Shown here piece by piece: positions 48,021 to 57,439 of a stretch of DNA of 64,000 bases. Location: assembly GCF_005796105.1 (NCBI RefSeq), contig NZ_VAUO01000010.1, forward strand, positions 1 to 64,000, given 5' to 3'. A program made the translations under genes and the position numbers. The notes below the pieces were generated by a model, which did no database searches, was not told the DNA's origin, and was given only the letters and a program-made list of their open reading frames with translations. The stretch comes from Pseudomonas mosselii. Its GTDB lineage: Bacteria; Pseudomonadota; Gammaproteobacteria; Pseudomonadales; Pseudomonadaceae. Within the stretch, counting starts at the first letter, position 1; each line of letters begins with the position of its first letter.

Positions 48021-51000
48021 CTACAACGAACGGGTGCCGGTGCCCAAGGCACTGGCGTCGGCGAGCGAAGGTCGAGTTGCAGCAGACACCGAGACCATGT
48101 TGAGGACCGTGGCCGAGGTGTAACAGATCGCATCCAGGGCCGCTTGGCCCAGCAACGAGAACCCTTCGGTACTGACCACTACGCGTTTGAGGCGCAATGG
48201 CTTACACACTTCTGGCAGGCATGGCACGATGTTCAACGCCACCGCCTCACCGCTTTGCCCAATCGAAGGCCGAATCGCCAACGCCAGGTGGCCCAGGCCA
48301 TACACGAAGGTGGCCATCACGCCAATGTCGTCGCGGTTTTCCGGCATCTTGTGCGCGGTCAACACGAACACCCCGTCGAGCACTACGCCCAGGCAGGTGT
48401 AGAGCCACAGAACGCGGCCGGCACCCTCGGCGGTGGCACATCCAGGTGCGCCGCTGGCGAAGATCCAGGGGCAACTGCACAACTGCGCAGCCGTCTCCAG
48501 GATCAACGCGGCATAGGCGACGATCTCTGGTGGCCCGGATTCCGGCGGCAGGGCGTCACCCAGGGCCGTTAGGCTGCCGTAGAAGAAGTAGGCAACCGAA
48601 CCCAAGGTTCCGGTCACCAGTGCCAGGTCGCGCGGTAGGCAACCGCTCCATGCCTGCTCGGCCTGCACGCTTTGCTTGGCGTGTTGCCGGCTAGCCGGCT
48701 TGAGCCCGCTTGCGCTGAGCAGCACATCGGCGGTGAACGCCGCCTTGAAGCGTGACACGCTGGCCTGGTCCGGGAACGGTGCGGCGTTCTGCATTACCTT
48801 GAACAGAATCGTGCCGGGTACCGCCAGCACCAGCGCCATCAAGTCCAGCGTGGTCAGGTCCGAGCCGTTGGTGATAAACCGGTACAGATCACTGACGAAG
48901 GGAATGTTCCACTTCGCATTCATCAGTTGCTTGAGCCCGGCGATCAGTGTCGCGACGGTTTTCAGCAGCGCATCGATCACCGCCTGCACACCGGACAGCA
49001 CCGCCTGCAGCACCCCTTCGACCACGCTCATCAAGGCCGCCAGCAGCTTGCGGAAGATCTCGTCCGGCGCTGAGCCCAGGTCTTGCAGATAGGCCAGCGC
49101 CTGGGCGAAGGCCTGGGACGACTCGGTGAAGTCGGCCAGTTGCGTCAGCTCGTCCATGAACTGGCGCAACGGCCCGTCGGCAGCGCTCAGCAACGCCGTG
49201 GCAGCCATGCTCGAATGCGCCGCCGAGGCATTGTTGACCAGGCCGTTGTAGACGATGTTGTTGGCCACCGCCTTGGAGGTGTCCGGGTCGTCCGGAGTGT
49301 TGGATCGTTCGTAGCCGCCCAGGCTATAGTCACCGGCGATAGTGTTGCGCGCTTCGGCGAACCATTGCTGCAACTGGTGCTGCAAGGTGTCGATACCTGC
49401 GTCGATGATGCGCTGGATGCCGCCGGTGGCGCCGATCAGGAAGTCGAAACCGCTGTTGACGATATGCGCGATGGCGTCGTGGGTTCGCAGCATGTCGCCC
49501 CAGTTGAAGAGAAATGCCAGCCACTCATAGAGTTGCTGGAAGAACACCTTCACCGCCGAGAACACGGCCTCGACCAGGTCGAACGCCTTTTCCACGGTGT
49601 CCACCAGGGTTTCGAACAGGTAGGTTACGCCGTCGACGATGAAATGAAATGCCGCCCGTATGCCCGCGCTGACAGTGGTCACCACATAATCGACGACCTC
49701 GATGAGGCCTTGCGCGACCCCGGCGATGAAGTCGCCGATGTCGGTCAGCCAACTGAACCAACCGGCGGACAGTGAACTGCTGCTCAACGCCATCAGCAGC
49801 CCGGAAGCCGCGTCGGCGGACAGGTCGCTGAACTGCACCTGGCCATTGCGCACACTCAGGTGCCAGTGCTGCTCGGGTACTTGCGTCAGTTCGAGCGAGC
49901 GCACGCCAACATCGCCGCCGCGGCGCATTGAAACACCTGCACGAGGTCGGCGCGGGTCGGTATAAGGCGTCGCCGTAGCCCCCTTGAAGTAGGCCGGGCT
50001 GGCCAGGCTCATGCTGCGGTTGACCGCTTCGGCCACCGCATCGGCGGTCGCCTGTGTGCGGTACTGATCGCGCAGCAACGGCGCACCGCTGGCCAGCTTG
50101 GCCTCCAGCAGTTCGTTCCCATGGGTGACGCTGAGCCGGTCCTGCACTTCGGCATCCTGACGGACTTCGATACGCTCGCCAGGCGACATCAGTGAGGGGA
50201 CCGCCAGCAGGATCGCCGGAGCGGCCAAAGCACTGACCTGCTGCGCGATCGACAGCACCCCGGCACTGTTGGTTAGCAGGCGCACGGGGCGGCGCGGCGT
50301 GGCGTAGTAGACGCCGCCATTGATGGCCAGCCGTGACGGCTCCTCTGTCCAGACCTCTACGGGGGTCCCAGCCAGCGGCGTCCCTACCTCGCTGAACAGC
50401 GTGACGTCGGTGCTGTAGGAGGCAAAGTCCTCGATACTGCCCTGCGCCTGTACCTGCAGCGCAGCGATGTTCCAGTTGCCGCTGAGGCTTTCACGGGTGA
50501 GTTGGGTCACCGTGTTCTGTTGCGCCTGGATGGCAAACACCGCCAGGCCATTGTCCTGCACGGCCGCCTGGAAGGCCTGCACACCGCGATAGACCGGCGT
50601 CGGTTGCCCCCAGCCGGTCGCCGACGGGGCATTCTGGCTGGCGTGGTAAAGCGTATTGTCGACACCGAGTAACAGCATATCCAGTGCTGGCCGCGAGGGC
50701 AGCACGGCCACCTGCTTGAACGAGGACGCAGTGGTCAACTGCGCCCAACTGTAAGGCCGGTTGCCACCTCCGACCAGGCTATAGGCATTGCCGTCGTCAA
50801 GAATGGCCAGTACCTGGGTGTTACCGAGCTGATCGGTAGCCGCCGCTACATCGAGGCTGCGGAAGTTGGCGGCGATGGCTGGACGGTTTAGCTCATGGGT
50901 ACTGAGGGTGTACTCAAGAATCACCGTGTCGAAAACCGTGAAGGCCACATTGCTGACGCTGTTGCCGGTCCATACCGCATTGAGTGTCTGCAACTGCAGG

Positions 51001-51545
51001 GTCGTGCCGTTGAGTGACGTGGGTGCGCGGCTGTCCCAGACGCCCCAACTGAAGTTGTAAAGCGTGCCGATGAGACCCTTTGCCTCGACCAGCACACCGA
51101 TGTACAGCTTGCCGGCGACACGGGTTGTGGTGATGCGCGCAATGCGCACGGCGTTGGAGGGCAAGGGCACATCGATCATCTTCACCGACGACCAGCGAGT
51201 GGGCGAAGCCGGCTGTTCGACGCAGTACAGCAGGTTGGTGCCTTGGGCAGCAAACAGCGCGATGTCGCCGCTCGGCGTCAGGCCGCTGGCGATCACTTCA
51301 CCGGTGAGGCCGGTGAGGGTCGCGCTGTTGGCCGTGGCGCTCTGCGGATCAGGGTAAATGTTCCACACCTGGGTATCGCTGCCGCTGGTGAACAGTTCCA
51401 CATCACCGCGCGCATTGCTGATAGCAGACGCCGAGCTGCCGCCATGCACGGCGCTGGCGACGCGGTAGTTCTGCATGAAGCGCGATTCAGGCACGACAGT
51501 GACGGATTTTCGGGCGAGCGGATGCGACGACGCTAATCTTTCCAT
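48021..51545 (-). CDS. Large repeat and membrane-segment protein of unknown three-gene cluster
   Basis: A 1174-residue protein of unrecognised family. ATG 51545 has CCGGAGC 7 bases ahead; ATG 51572 has none. Residues about 25-395 carry repeated units of the type LFxxxGTxLxYxxxxPxxxxxW (for example DIALFAAQGTNLLYCVEQPA, DMLLLGVDNTLYHASQNAPS) that suggest a lectin-like beta-propeller. An Ig-like unit follows (about 395-475). Residues 585-720 are a long run of amphipathic or hydrophobic helices (SAGWFSWLTDIGDFIAGVAQ onward). Near 970-1090 are four hydrophobic segments of membrane length. No signal peptide is present. It resembles the build of a binding-plus-pore protein, but this is inference. 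Confidence 0.78.
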   Translation of the reverse strand: MERLASSHPLARKSVTVVPESRFMQNYRVASAVHGGSSASAISNARGDVELFTSGSDTQVWNIYPDPQSATANSATLTGLTGEVIASGLTPSGDIALFAAQGTNLLYCVEQPASPTRWSSVKMIDVPLPSNAVRIARITTTRVAGKLYIGVLVEAKGLIGTLYNFSWGVWDSRAPTSLNGTTLQLQTLNAVWTGNSVSNVAFTVFDTVILEYTLSTHELNRPAIAANFRSLDVAAATDQLGNTQVLAILDDGNAYSLVGGGNRPYSWAQLTTASSFKQVAVLPSRPALDMLLLGVDNTLYHASQNAPSATGWGQPTPVYRGVQAFQAAVQDNGLAVFAIQAQQNTVTQLTRESLSGNWNIAALQVQAQGSIEDFASYSTDVTLFSEVGTPLAGTPVEVWTEEPSRLAINGGVYYATPRRPVRLLTNSAGVLSIAQQVSALAAPAILLAVPSLMSPGERIEVRQDAEVQDRLSVTHGNELLEAKLASGAPLLRDQYRTQATADAVAEAVNRSMSLASPAYFKGATATPYTDPRRPRAGVSMRRGGDVGVRSLELTQVPEQHWHLSVRNGQVQFSDLSADAASGLLMALSSSSLSAGWFSWLTDIGDFIAGVAQGLIEVVDYVVTTVSAGIRAAFHFIVDGVTYLFETLVDTVEKAFDLVEAVFSAVKVFFQQLYEWLAFLFNWGDMLRTHDAIAHIVNSGFDFLIGATGGIQRIIDAGIDTLQHQLQQWFAEARNTIAGDYSLGGYERSNTPDDPDTSKAVANNIVYNGLVNNASAAHSSMAATALLSAADGPLRQFMDELTQLADFTESSQAFAQALAYLQDLGSAPDEIFRKLLAALMSVVEGVLQAVLSGVQAVIDALLKTVATLIAGLKQLMNAKWNIPFVSDLYRFITNGSDLTTLDLMALVLAVPGTILFKVMQNAAPFPDQASVSRFKAAFTADVLLSASGLKPASRQHAKQSVQAEQAWSGCLPRDLALVTGTLGSVAYFFYGSLTALGDALPPESGPPEIVAYAALILETAAQLCSCPWIFASGAPGCATAEGAGRVLWLYTCLGVVLDGVFVLTAHKMPENRDDIGVMATFVYGLGHLALAIRPSIGQSGEAVALNIVPCLPEVCKPLRLKRVVVSTEGFSLLGQAALDAICYTSATVLNMVSVSAATRPSLADASALGTGTRSL

Positions 51546-52439
51546 GATTTGCTCCGGGGAGGGTTGATCCATCGATGGACAGATTAGGGGCGTTTCGCGC
51601 TGGCGCTACGTTTATTTTGGAATACCCAACCTAGCGATTTGCTATCAGCTGGCAGGTGGCCATGCTTCGTGCCGCGACGGCTGTCGTAAGTGGGCTACAG
51701 ACCAGGCTGGTGATGAGCATCAGTAGGCCGGTGGCACACCGCATGCGCCGTGGGATTTTCCAGACGCGCGGCTTTGGGCGGGCGATGGCTTGGATCAGCA
51801 CCAGCGTCACACCGACGGACAACGGCAGGTTGCCCAGTGGGTATCCGGGCTTTACAAGGTTTTGGTATCGGCGATAGCCGGGCATGCCTCTGCGCATCGA
51901 TCGGCACGGTGTCTAAGCTGGCCTGACTTGAAGGGGATCTCCGATACTCACGTAGTATCTTTCTCAAAGGCCAGCTTTTCCCGTAGCGTCCGTTGTAAAG
52001 CCTCTCGTCCAGTTCTAGTCTCCCCCCTGTTCGCCATACCCTCGCACTGCCAAGTGCCCAGCCATCGGGCAAAAGGGCGACACAAGGACCGTGTGGTCAG
52101 GCTGGGTGTCAGGTGTTGTTGGGTGTGGCGGGCTCCCATTTTCAAGCGGTCAGGCGTGTTCTGGCCGGTCCGGTATCGTTCTGGCAGTGACTGGCCAAAC
52201 GCTACCCATATGCAGCCAGGCAAACAGCCTGAGACGTCTTCCTGCGGCATCGGCAGCTCCCCTAAGGCTGGAATCACTCTGCCTCCGCAAGACACCATGG
52301 AATCAACAGGTTGCGCTGCTTCTGGCCATCGCTGGCGTGCATCGAGCATGCGGCACGCCTATTGCGTCGAAACCCCGCGCTTGGCGTCACCGGCTTTATC
52401 GTGCTCTGATGGCACCATTGACCCCCGAGGAATGCGCGC
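51546..52439. other. Gap between unknown cluster and the next core gene
   Basis: Nearly 900 bp with several open frames but no convincing gene. The best candidate is a leftward frame at 51631-51897 of 88 codons with two hydrophobic stretches (LPLSVGVTLVLIQAIARP and CATGLLMLITSLVCSPL). It lies directly upstream of the large gene, but without a good ribosome site. A leftward frame at 51948-52349 has no recognisable content. The promoter of the three-gene cluster should lie here. The region may be the right-hand scar of the island. Confidence 0.4.
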
Positions 52440-52919
52440 ATGACCGAAGCCCGTCACTTCCCCAAGCAGCCATCTCCCGTTGGCACGGTACTGCTCACTT
52501 CCTACGACCATTTCGCCCACGAGAACATCATCGCCCATGCCCAGGCCGATCAGGCGCTGCTGCATGGCGGGCAGATCGCCGCGTCGGTCGATGATGCCCG
52601 GCATCACCTGCATACCTTGACCCTGCTGCTCTGCGACGCCCCTGAAGAGCCGTTGCTCAGTGCCAGCGCGGCGCAGAAAGGCTCGGTGCTCGGCTTGGTC
52701 GCGTTGGGTTACCTCATCACCCACAGTGGCTTCGCTGATAAGGCGCGAGAGATCGTGATCAAGGGGCAGGGGGTGATGCTGCTCAATATTACCGGTGACG
52801 CTGAGGCGCTGATGGCACACCCGCAGTTGTTCGAAACCTGGGATGACTATGCGGTGTACCTCAGGCCGCTGCTGGCCAGCGGTGACTTCACCCATGAGCG
52901 GCCCTCCAGCTTTTCGTAA
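52440..52919 (+). CDS. Conserved-looking hypothetical protein
   Basis: A 159-residue protein with no recognised family, signal peptide or clear membrane segment. The middle is Leu/Ala-rich (HHLHTLTLLLCDAPEEPL, VLGLVALGYLITHSG) and the end acidic (FETWDDYAVYLRPLLASG). ATG 52440 follows GAGGAA. It converges with the SCO-cytochrome gene, with 6 bp between stops. Confidence 0.7.
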   Translation: MTEARHFPKQPSPVGTVLLTSYDHFAHENIIAHAQADQALLHGGQIAASVDDARHHLHTLTLLLCDAPEEPLLSASAAQKGSVLGLVALGYLITHSGFADKAREIVIKGQGVMLLNITGDAEALMAHPQLFETWDDYAVYLRPLLASGDFTHERPSSFS

Positions 52920-52925
52920 GCCGCC

Positions 52926-53879
52926 TCAACGCTGCACGCCCGGTGTTTGCAGGCGTTGGGTTTCCTCTTCCAGATAACCGAGCAGCGCCTGCACTTCGGT
53001 TTGCCCCAGGCGCATGTTCGGCATTGCCAGTTGGTTGTACTGCTGGTAGAGCAGCGTCGCCAATGGGTCTTGCTCGGCCAGCATCTTGTCGGGTTCTTTC
53101 AGCCAACGGATCAGCCAGGCCGGTTCGCGCTGGCGGGTCACGCCCAGCAGGTCCGGGCCGATGCCGTGGGGGGCGCCGGGCGTTGCATCGCCTAGCGTGT
53201 GGCAGGACGAGCAGCGGGTGCGGAACAGCTGCTCGCCGATGCTCGGCGGGCGGATCACAGGGGCTTCGCTACTGGCGCTGGCGGCGGGCTGTTTCCAGTT
53301 GTGCAGACTGTTGGCCAGGCGGTCGGCGAGGATGTACGGGCTCTCGAATGGCGAGGCCTTCATCCAGCGACCGGTGGCCTGGTTGCCCATGATCAGGCTG
53401 AGGTTGTGATCCTTGCTGCGGCCGTTGTCCAGGCCGTCGATGTACAGGCCCAGGCTGCGGCGCAACTGTTCGATGTCGGCAGCTGCGCCGGTAAGCAAGG
53501 TCCAGCCGGGGGCGATGGCGAACTTCTGTGCATAGCGTTTGAGGGTGGCCGGGGTGTCGTTGTACGGGTCGATGCTGATCGAATAGATGAAGATGTCCTT
53601 GCCCACGCGGTCGCCCAGCAACTTTTGCACCTGGCGCAAGCGGGCGGTCTCCACGGGGCACGAGTCGCCACAGCCGGTGAAGATGAAATTGATGGCCACC
53701 ACCTTGTCCTTGATCAGGTCGTCGAAAAAGCGCACCTGCTGCCCGTCCTGGGTGAGTAGGGTGAAGTTGGGGAAGTAGTCGGCGCCCCATGGGGTTGCGG
53801 ACTCGGGGGGCGCGCTCGACGGCGGCGGCAGGCTCAGGGCCAGCAGCAGCGGGAGCAGCACGCGCCAGGTGCCAGGCAT
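52926..53879 (-). CDS. SCO1/SenC domain fused to cytochrome c
   Basis: A 317-residue exported protein. After a signal peptide the SCO thioredoxin-like domain has the copper motif CGDSCP (C-x3-C, about residue 70) and a later conserved His in SKDHNLSLIMGN. A second domain from about 215 holds one heme-c site CSSCH and a probable axial Met in AMPNMRL. SCO proteins deliver copper to CuA or other copper enzymes; the heme suggests a redox step. It lies 73 bp downstream of the multicopper oxidase on the same strand, so it may load copper into that oxidase. Confidence 0.9.
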   Translation of the reverse strand: MPGTWRVLLPLLLALSLPPPSSAPPESATPWGADYFPNFTLLTQDGQQVRFFDDLIKDKVVAINFIFTGCGDSCPVETARLRQVQKLLGDRVGKDIFIYSISIDPYNDTPATLKRYAQKFAIAPGWTLLTGAAADIEQLRRSLGLYIDGLDNGRSKDHNLSLIMGNQATGRWMKASPFESPYILADRLANSLHNWKQPAASASSEAPVIRPPSIGEQLFRTRCSSCHTLGDATPGAPHGIGPDLLGVTRQREPAWLIRWLKEPDKMLAEQDPLATLLYQQYNQLAMPNMRLGQTEVQALLGYLEEETQRLQTPGVQR

Positions 53880-53952
53880 GGTTTGATCCTCCGAACAGGG
53901 TGTAGGGCGCTGAGCAAGCCGTGCAGATTCTTGCTTGCTCAGCGTCGTGACC

Positions 53953-56900
53953 TTACTTCAGCGTCATCGACACGCTCAGACTTTGCCCCAGTGCCGAGCG
54001 CACGCTGGCCGTGGCGGGCAGCACTGGGCTTGCGCCCTCGGTGGTTACCGACAGTTTCCAACGCGCGCCTGTGCCACTCGGGCTGAGAGTGGCCAGGCCC
54101 AGGTCCAGAGGGCCGCTGGTGGTGCTGCTGGTCACCTGGATGCTATTGCCTGCCGCCACCGTGGTAGTACCGGCCAGTTCCCACGTCCAGCGGTTATTGC
54201 TGCGCTTGGTCAGCGTGGCGCTACTTACCTGGAGGGTGTCCATCGCCAGGGCGGGCGAGACGGCGACGCTCACGCTGGCTGGCGCGTTCGAGGCCAGGCC
54301 GCGCGCGTCGAGCGCCGCGTAGGTGAAACGGGCCGTGAATGCCAGGGCGACACTGGCCGGTGGCGTGTAGGTAAGCTGTGTGCCGTTGCTGCTCACGCTG
54401 CCCTGGCCGGCGTCGGGCTGAGTCAGGTTGCTGATGCTCAGCGGCAAGTCGCCATCTGCATCGGTGTCGTTGGCCAGCACATTCAGCACCAGTGGCTTGC
54501 CAGCGGTGGTCGCGCCGCTGTCGTTCACCGCCAGCGGGGGCTTGTTGGCGGTGCTGTCGTCTTGGGCGGCGCTGCGCAAGGTCGGCAACGCCGCCGAGTT
54601 GACATACTGCACGCCGTCCCAGCCCGGTAACGGAGTGGGCATCAACTGGAACTGTCCGGGGTGCTCGATATCCCAGCGCAGCAGCATGGAGCTGTCTTCA
54701 TGCTGGGTGTTGTGGCAGTGCTCCATGTAAGTACCGGCGAACTCACGGAAACGAATGGCCATTTCCACATCTTGTGAGGATTCGGCCTCCGGGCCAATGC
54801 GGTAAACGTCCTTGCGCGCCCATTTTTCCCATTCTGGCGGTGCCTTGCCGTCGCGGCTGAGTACCACTCCTTCCTCGAAGTGCACGTGTACCGGGTGGCT
54901 CCAGCCATTGCCGCCGTTCTTGACTTTCCAGACTTCCAGCGTGCCGTCGCCGCTAAAGCCGCCGTCGGTTGCTTCCTGGGCGAGTTGCGCGGCGGCGGTG
55001 AGGCGGCGTGGGTCCATGCTGTAGCCAAAGCCACCGTCGGTCTTGATGGTCCAGGGTTGCTCGTCGGTACCGTCAGAGCGTCCGAAGATGAACTCGCGAT
55101 GGCGTGCGGCGGCGATCTTAACCTGATCCGTGGCGCTGTCGCGATTGATCGGCAGTGGGATCATCACCCGACCTGCGGCCTTACCGGGTTTGGCCGGTTC
55201 GTACTGCGACGGGTCCATGCTCAGGTCCGTGCCGCTGTAAGGCTGTACCAGCAGTTGCATGAACTTGCCCACCACAGGGTCGCCGCCGTCCCATTCCGGC
55301 CCTTTGCTGGTTTGCTTGATCACCGCCTTGTACTTCTCCGACAAGACATCGGCCAGGGCGATGGCGCGGTTCGGACCTTTGCCAGTCTGGTGCTCCATCA
55401 GGTTGACCAGGTAGAGCTTGTCCCCGACGCTGATGCCGTTCCTGGCGAAGTTGACGATAAGGTCGTAGCGCTCGGCGATACCTTGCAGGGGCAGGATGCC
55501 GTTGTGGTCTTGCAGGTCGCCATCGCCGTTGAGGTCCAGCGTGCCGTCGAACGGCACGGCATGTTCCATGAGGTTGCCGTCGTTGGCGATCATGTGGAAC
55601 GGTACGCGGTTGTAAGACACGTTCGAGCCGGACGGCCCTTTGAATTCGCCACTGTTGCCTGCCACTTCGCGCACCAGGGCAATCTTGTAGTAGCGCGACA
55701 CCGAACCATTGAGGATACGCAAACGGTAGCTACGCGCACGCACCTTCAGGCGCGGTTGGTACTGCCAGTTGACCAGCGTCTGATCGCCCAGAAAACCATC
55801 GGTGTTGAAGGGGTTGAACCACAGTTGGCCATTGGCGTCCCAGGCCTTGTCGGCGATCACCAGGTTGACGTCGTAGTCGCGGTTGCCCCATGGCATCGCC
55901 GTGCCGCTGGGCAAACGCAGGTTCACGCCGTCTTGCAGGGCCTCGTTGCCTCGGTCCAGGGCGCTGTAGTAGTTCATCATCACCGCGTTGCCCTTGTAGA
56001 CGTTCTGCGCGGTGAAATCGAGCATGTGATCGTGGAACCAGTGGGTACTCATGGTTTCGCGCCAATCGCCACGAATCTTGATGCTGCCGTTCTCGCAGGT
56101 TTTCAGGCCTGGGTTGGCGTCATTGACGAACAGCGTCTCGCCAGGCGAGCACGGGAACGCGGCGCGCGGATCCTGGGCGCGGGTGTTGAGGGTGTCGTAG
56201 CCTGCCAACTGGATCGGCCAGCGGTAGTCGTAGTACTGCCCTGGGAAAAAGTAGGCGTTGGCAAAACCGTCGCTTTCGGCCGGGGAATGACCGTTGTGCT
56301 CATGCGTGCTGATGGTGTGCAAGCCAAAGCCATTGTTGGCCGACGGGTCGATGGGCAGGGCATTGTAGTGACGCATCAGTATCGGTTGGCCATAGCGCAC
56401 CATCAGCAGCTTGGGCGGGAAGGTGCCATCGAAGGTCCACAGCGCCTTGTGGTTTTGCAGCGGCATCTTGGGGTGGAAGCGGGTGTCGATACCTTTGGTG
56501 GTGCCCAGGGTGGTGGGGATGTCGGAGGTCTGGTAGTACAGGCCCCCAGGGCCGAACTCGCCCTTGGCGTAGTTGTGTAGTTGCTTACGGTCACGCAGGC
56601 CCTGGTTGATGCGCGCCCCGGCCTGGGCAGTCTTGAACGTCGCCTGCGGGTAGAACTCATTCCAGCGCTGGTGCGACCAACCTTTGCCTGGAGGACGGCC
56701 CTCGGCAGGCGAGCCGACCGAGTTGCGATTGAGGAACAGCTCGATCTGCGCCTTCCACGGGTTGCGGTCGAGCACGTTGGCATACTGCGACGGCAACGGG
56801 GTCAGCCCCGGCTGTCTGAGGAAAGCTTCCAGGGCGTTGCCGTTGGGGCTGCTGCGCGCCACGTCGTTTGGGTCCTGGGCAGGCGCCGGGCCGAGCACGG

Positions 56901-57345
56901 GGGGAGGGAAGGCCAGCTCGCCGGGTGGGGTGGCGGGGTCGAGTTTCTCCGGGCCGAACTCTTCGAACAGCAGCAGTTGCTGGGTGAACGGCTCGGCGCC
57001 GAACAGCGGGCTGGGCTTGCCGTTGGTGGGGTACTGGCGCGAGGTCTGTTGCAGCGGTGGTAGCACGTTGTCGATCTCTACCGTGGCGCGGCTGCCGTAT
57101 ACACCGTTGCTCAATTCCAGCGCGCCTTCGTTGGCCTCGGGCAAGCTTTTAAGGGCCTCCAGCGCCGCCGCCTGGCCGATAGCATCAGATGGTGGGTCGC
57201 TGAAAGCCGACGGGTCGGTGGGCGCTGGCGGGGTGACATCGTCGAGCGAACTGGCCTGTACGCCGGCCAGCCCTAGACCGAACAACAGCCCGCCGAGCGA
57301 AGCCAACCTGAACATGTGCCTGGATGAAACCGCGGGTCTTTTCAT
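53953..57345 (-). CDS. mcoA: McoA-like multicopper oxidase (putative Mn(II) oxidase)
   Basis: A 1130-residue exported multicopper oxidase. Copper motifs in order: HEHNGH (about 348), HWFHDHM (about 435), HPVHVHF (about 820) and HCHNTQHEDSSML (about 882). The large spacing and size fit the P. putida GB-1 manganese oxidase McoA rather than small laccases. After the oxidase is a cadherin-like/Big-type tail (PPLAVNDSGATTAGKPLVLN, VLANDTDADGD) and a further beta domain of about 130 residues. ATG 57345 gives the signal peptide MKRPAVSSRHMFRLASLGG onward; the frame is open 61 codons further but includes the promoter. A sigma-54 promoter lies 80 bp upstream. Confidence 0.88.
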   Translation of the reverse strand: MKRPAVSSRHMFRLASLGGLLFGLGLAGVQASSLDDVTPPAPTDPSAFSDPPSDAIGQAAALEALKSLPEANEGALELSNGVYGSRATVEIDNVLPPLQQTSRQYPTNGKPSPLFGAEPFTQQLLLFEEFGPEKLDPATPPGELAFPPPVLGPAPAQDPNDVARSSPNGNALEAFLRQPGLTPLPSQYANVLDRNPWKAQIELFLNRNSVGSPAEGRPPGKGWSHQRWNEFYPQATFKTAQAGARINQGLRDRKQLHNYAKGEFGPGGLYYQTSDIPTTLGTTKGIDTRFHPKMPLQNHKALWTFDGTFPPKLLMVRYGQPILMRHYNALPIDPSANNGFGLHTISTHEHNGHSPAESDGFANAYFFPGQYYDYRWPIQLAGYDTLNTRAQDPRAAFPCSPGETLFVNDANPGLKTCENGSIKIRGDWRETMSTHWFHDHMLDFTAQNVYKGNAVMMNYYSALDRGNEALQDGVNLRLPSGTAMPWGNRDYDVNLVIADKAWDANGQLWFNPFNTDGFLGDQTLVNWQYQPRLKVRARSYRLRILNGSVSRYYKIALVREVAGNSGEFKGPSGSNVSYNRVPFHMIANDGNLMEHAVPFDGTLDLNGDGDLQDHNGILPLQGIAERYDLIVNFARNGISVGDKLYLVNLMEHQTGKGPNRAIALADVLSEKYKAVIKQTSKGPEWDGGDPVVGKFMQLLVQPYSGTDLSMDPSQYEPAKPGKAAGRVMIPLPINRDSATDQVKIAAARHREFIFGRSDGTDEQPWTIKTDGGFGYSMDPRRLTAAAQLAQEATDGGFSGDGTLEVWKVKNGGNGWSHPVHVHFEEGVVLSRDGKAPPEWEKWARKDVYRIGPEAESSQDVEMAIRFREFAGTYMEHCHNTQHEDSSMLLRWDIEHPGQFQLMPTPLPGWDGVQYVNSAALPTLRSAAQDDSTANKPPLAVNDSGATTAGKPLVLNVLANDTDADGDLPLSISNLTQPDAGQGSVSSNGTQLTYTPPASVALAFTARFTYAALDARGLASNAPASVSVAVSPALAMDTLQVSSATLTKRSNNRWTWELAGTTTVAAGNSIQVTSSTTSGPLDLGLATLSPSGTGARWKLSVTTEGASPVLPATASVRSALGQSLSVSMTLK

Positions 57346-57424
57346 TACCGTATGCCCCGTATTGAGCGGCCTGGCCGCTGTGGCCAGCGTGCCGGTGGCG
57401 TATGCCTCGTCACACAGCAGGGGA

Positions 57425-57439
57425 GCAACGGCTGTGCCA
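57425..57439 (-). promoter_or_regulatory. Sigma-54 (-24/-12) promoter of mcoA
   Basis: The minus strand reads TGGCAC-AGCCG-TTGC, a full match to the RpoN consensus TGGCAC-N5-TTGC. It lies about 80 bp upstream of the mcoA start within the 334-bp divergent space to 57679. TGTCG-N8-CGACA at 57586-57603, about 150 bp further upstream, could be an enhancer site. In P. putida GB-1 manganese oxidation depends on the sigma-54 activator MnxR, which agrees. Confidence 0.8.

Noticed and set aside
51790-52443. 217-codon rightward open frame in the gap before 52440
   Set aside because: No ribosome site, composition typical of a GC-rich chance frame, and no recognisable motif.
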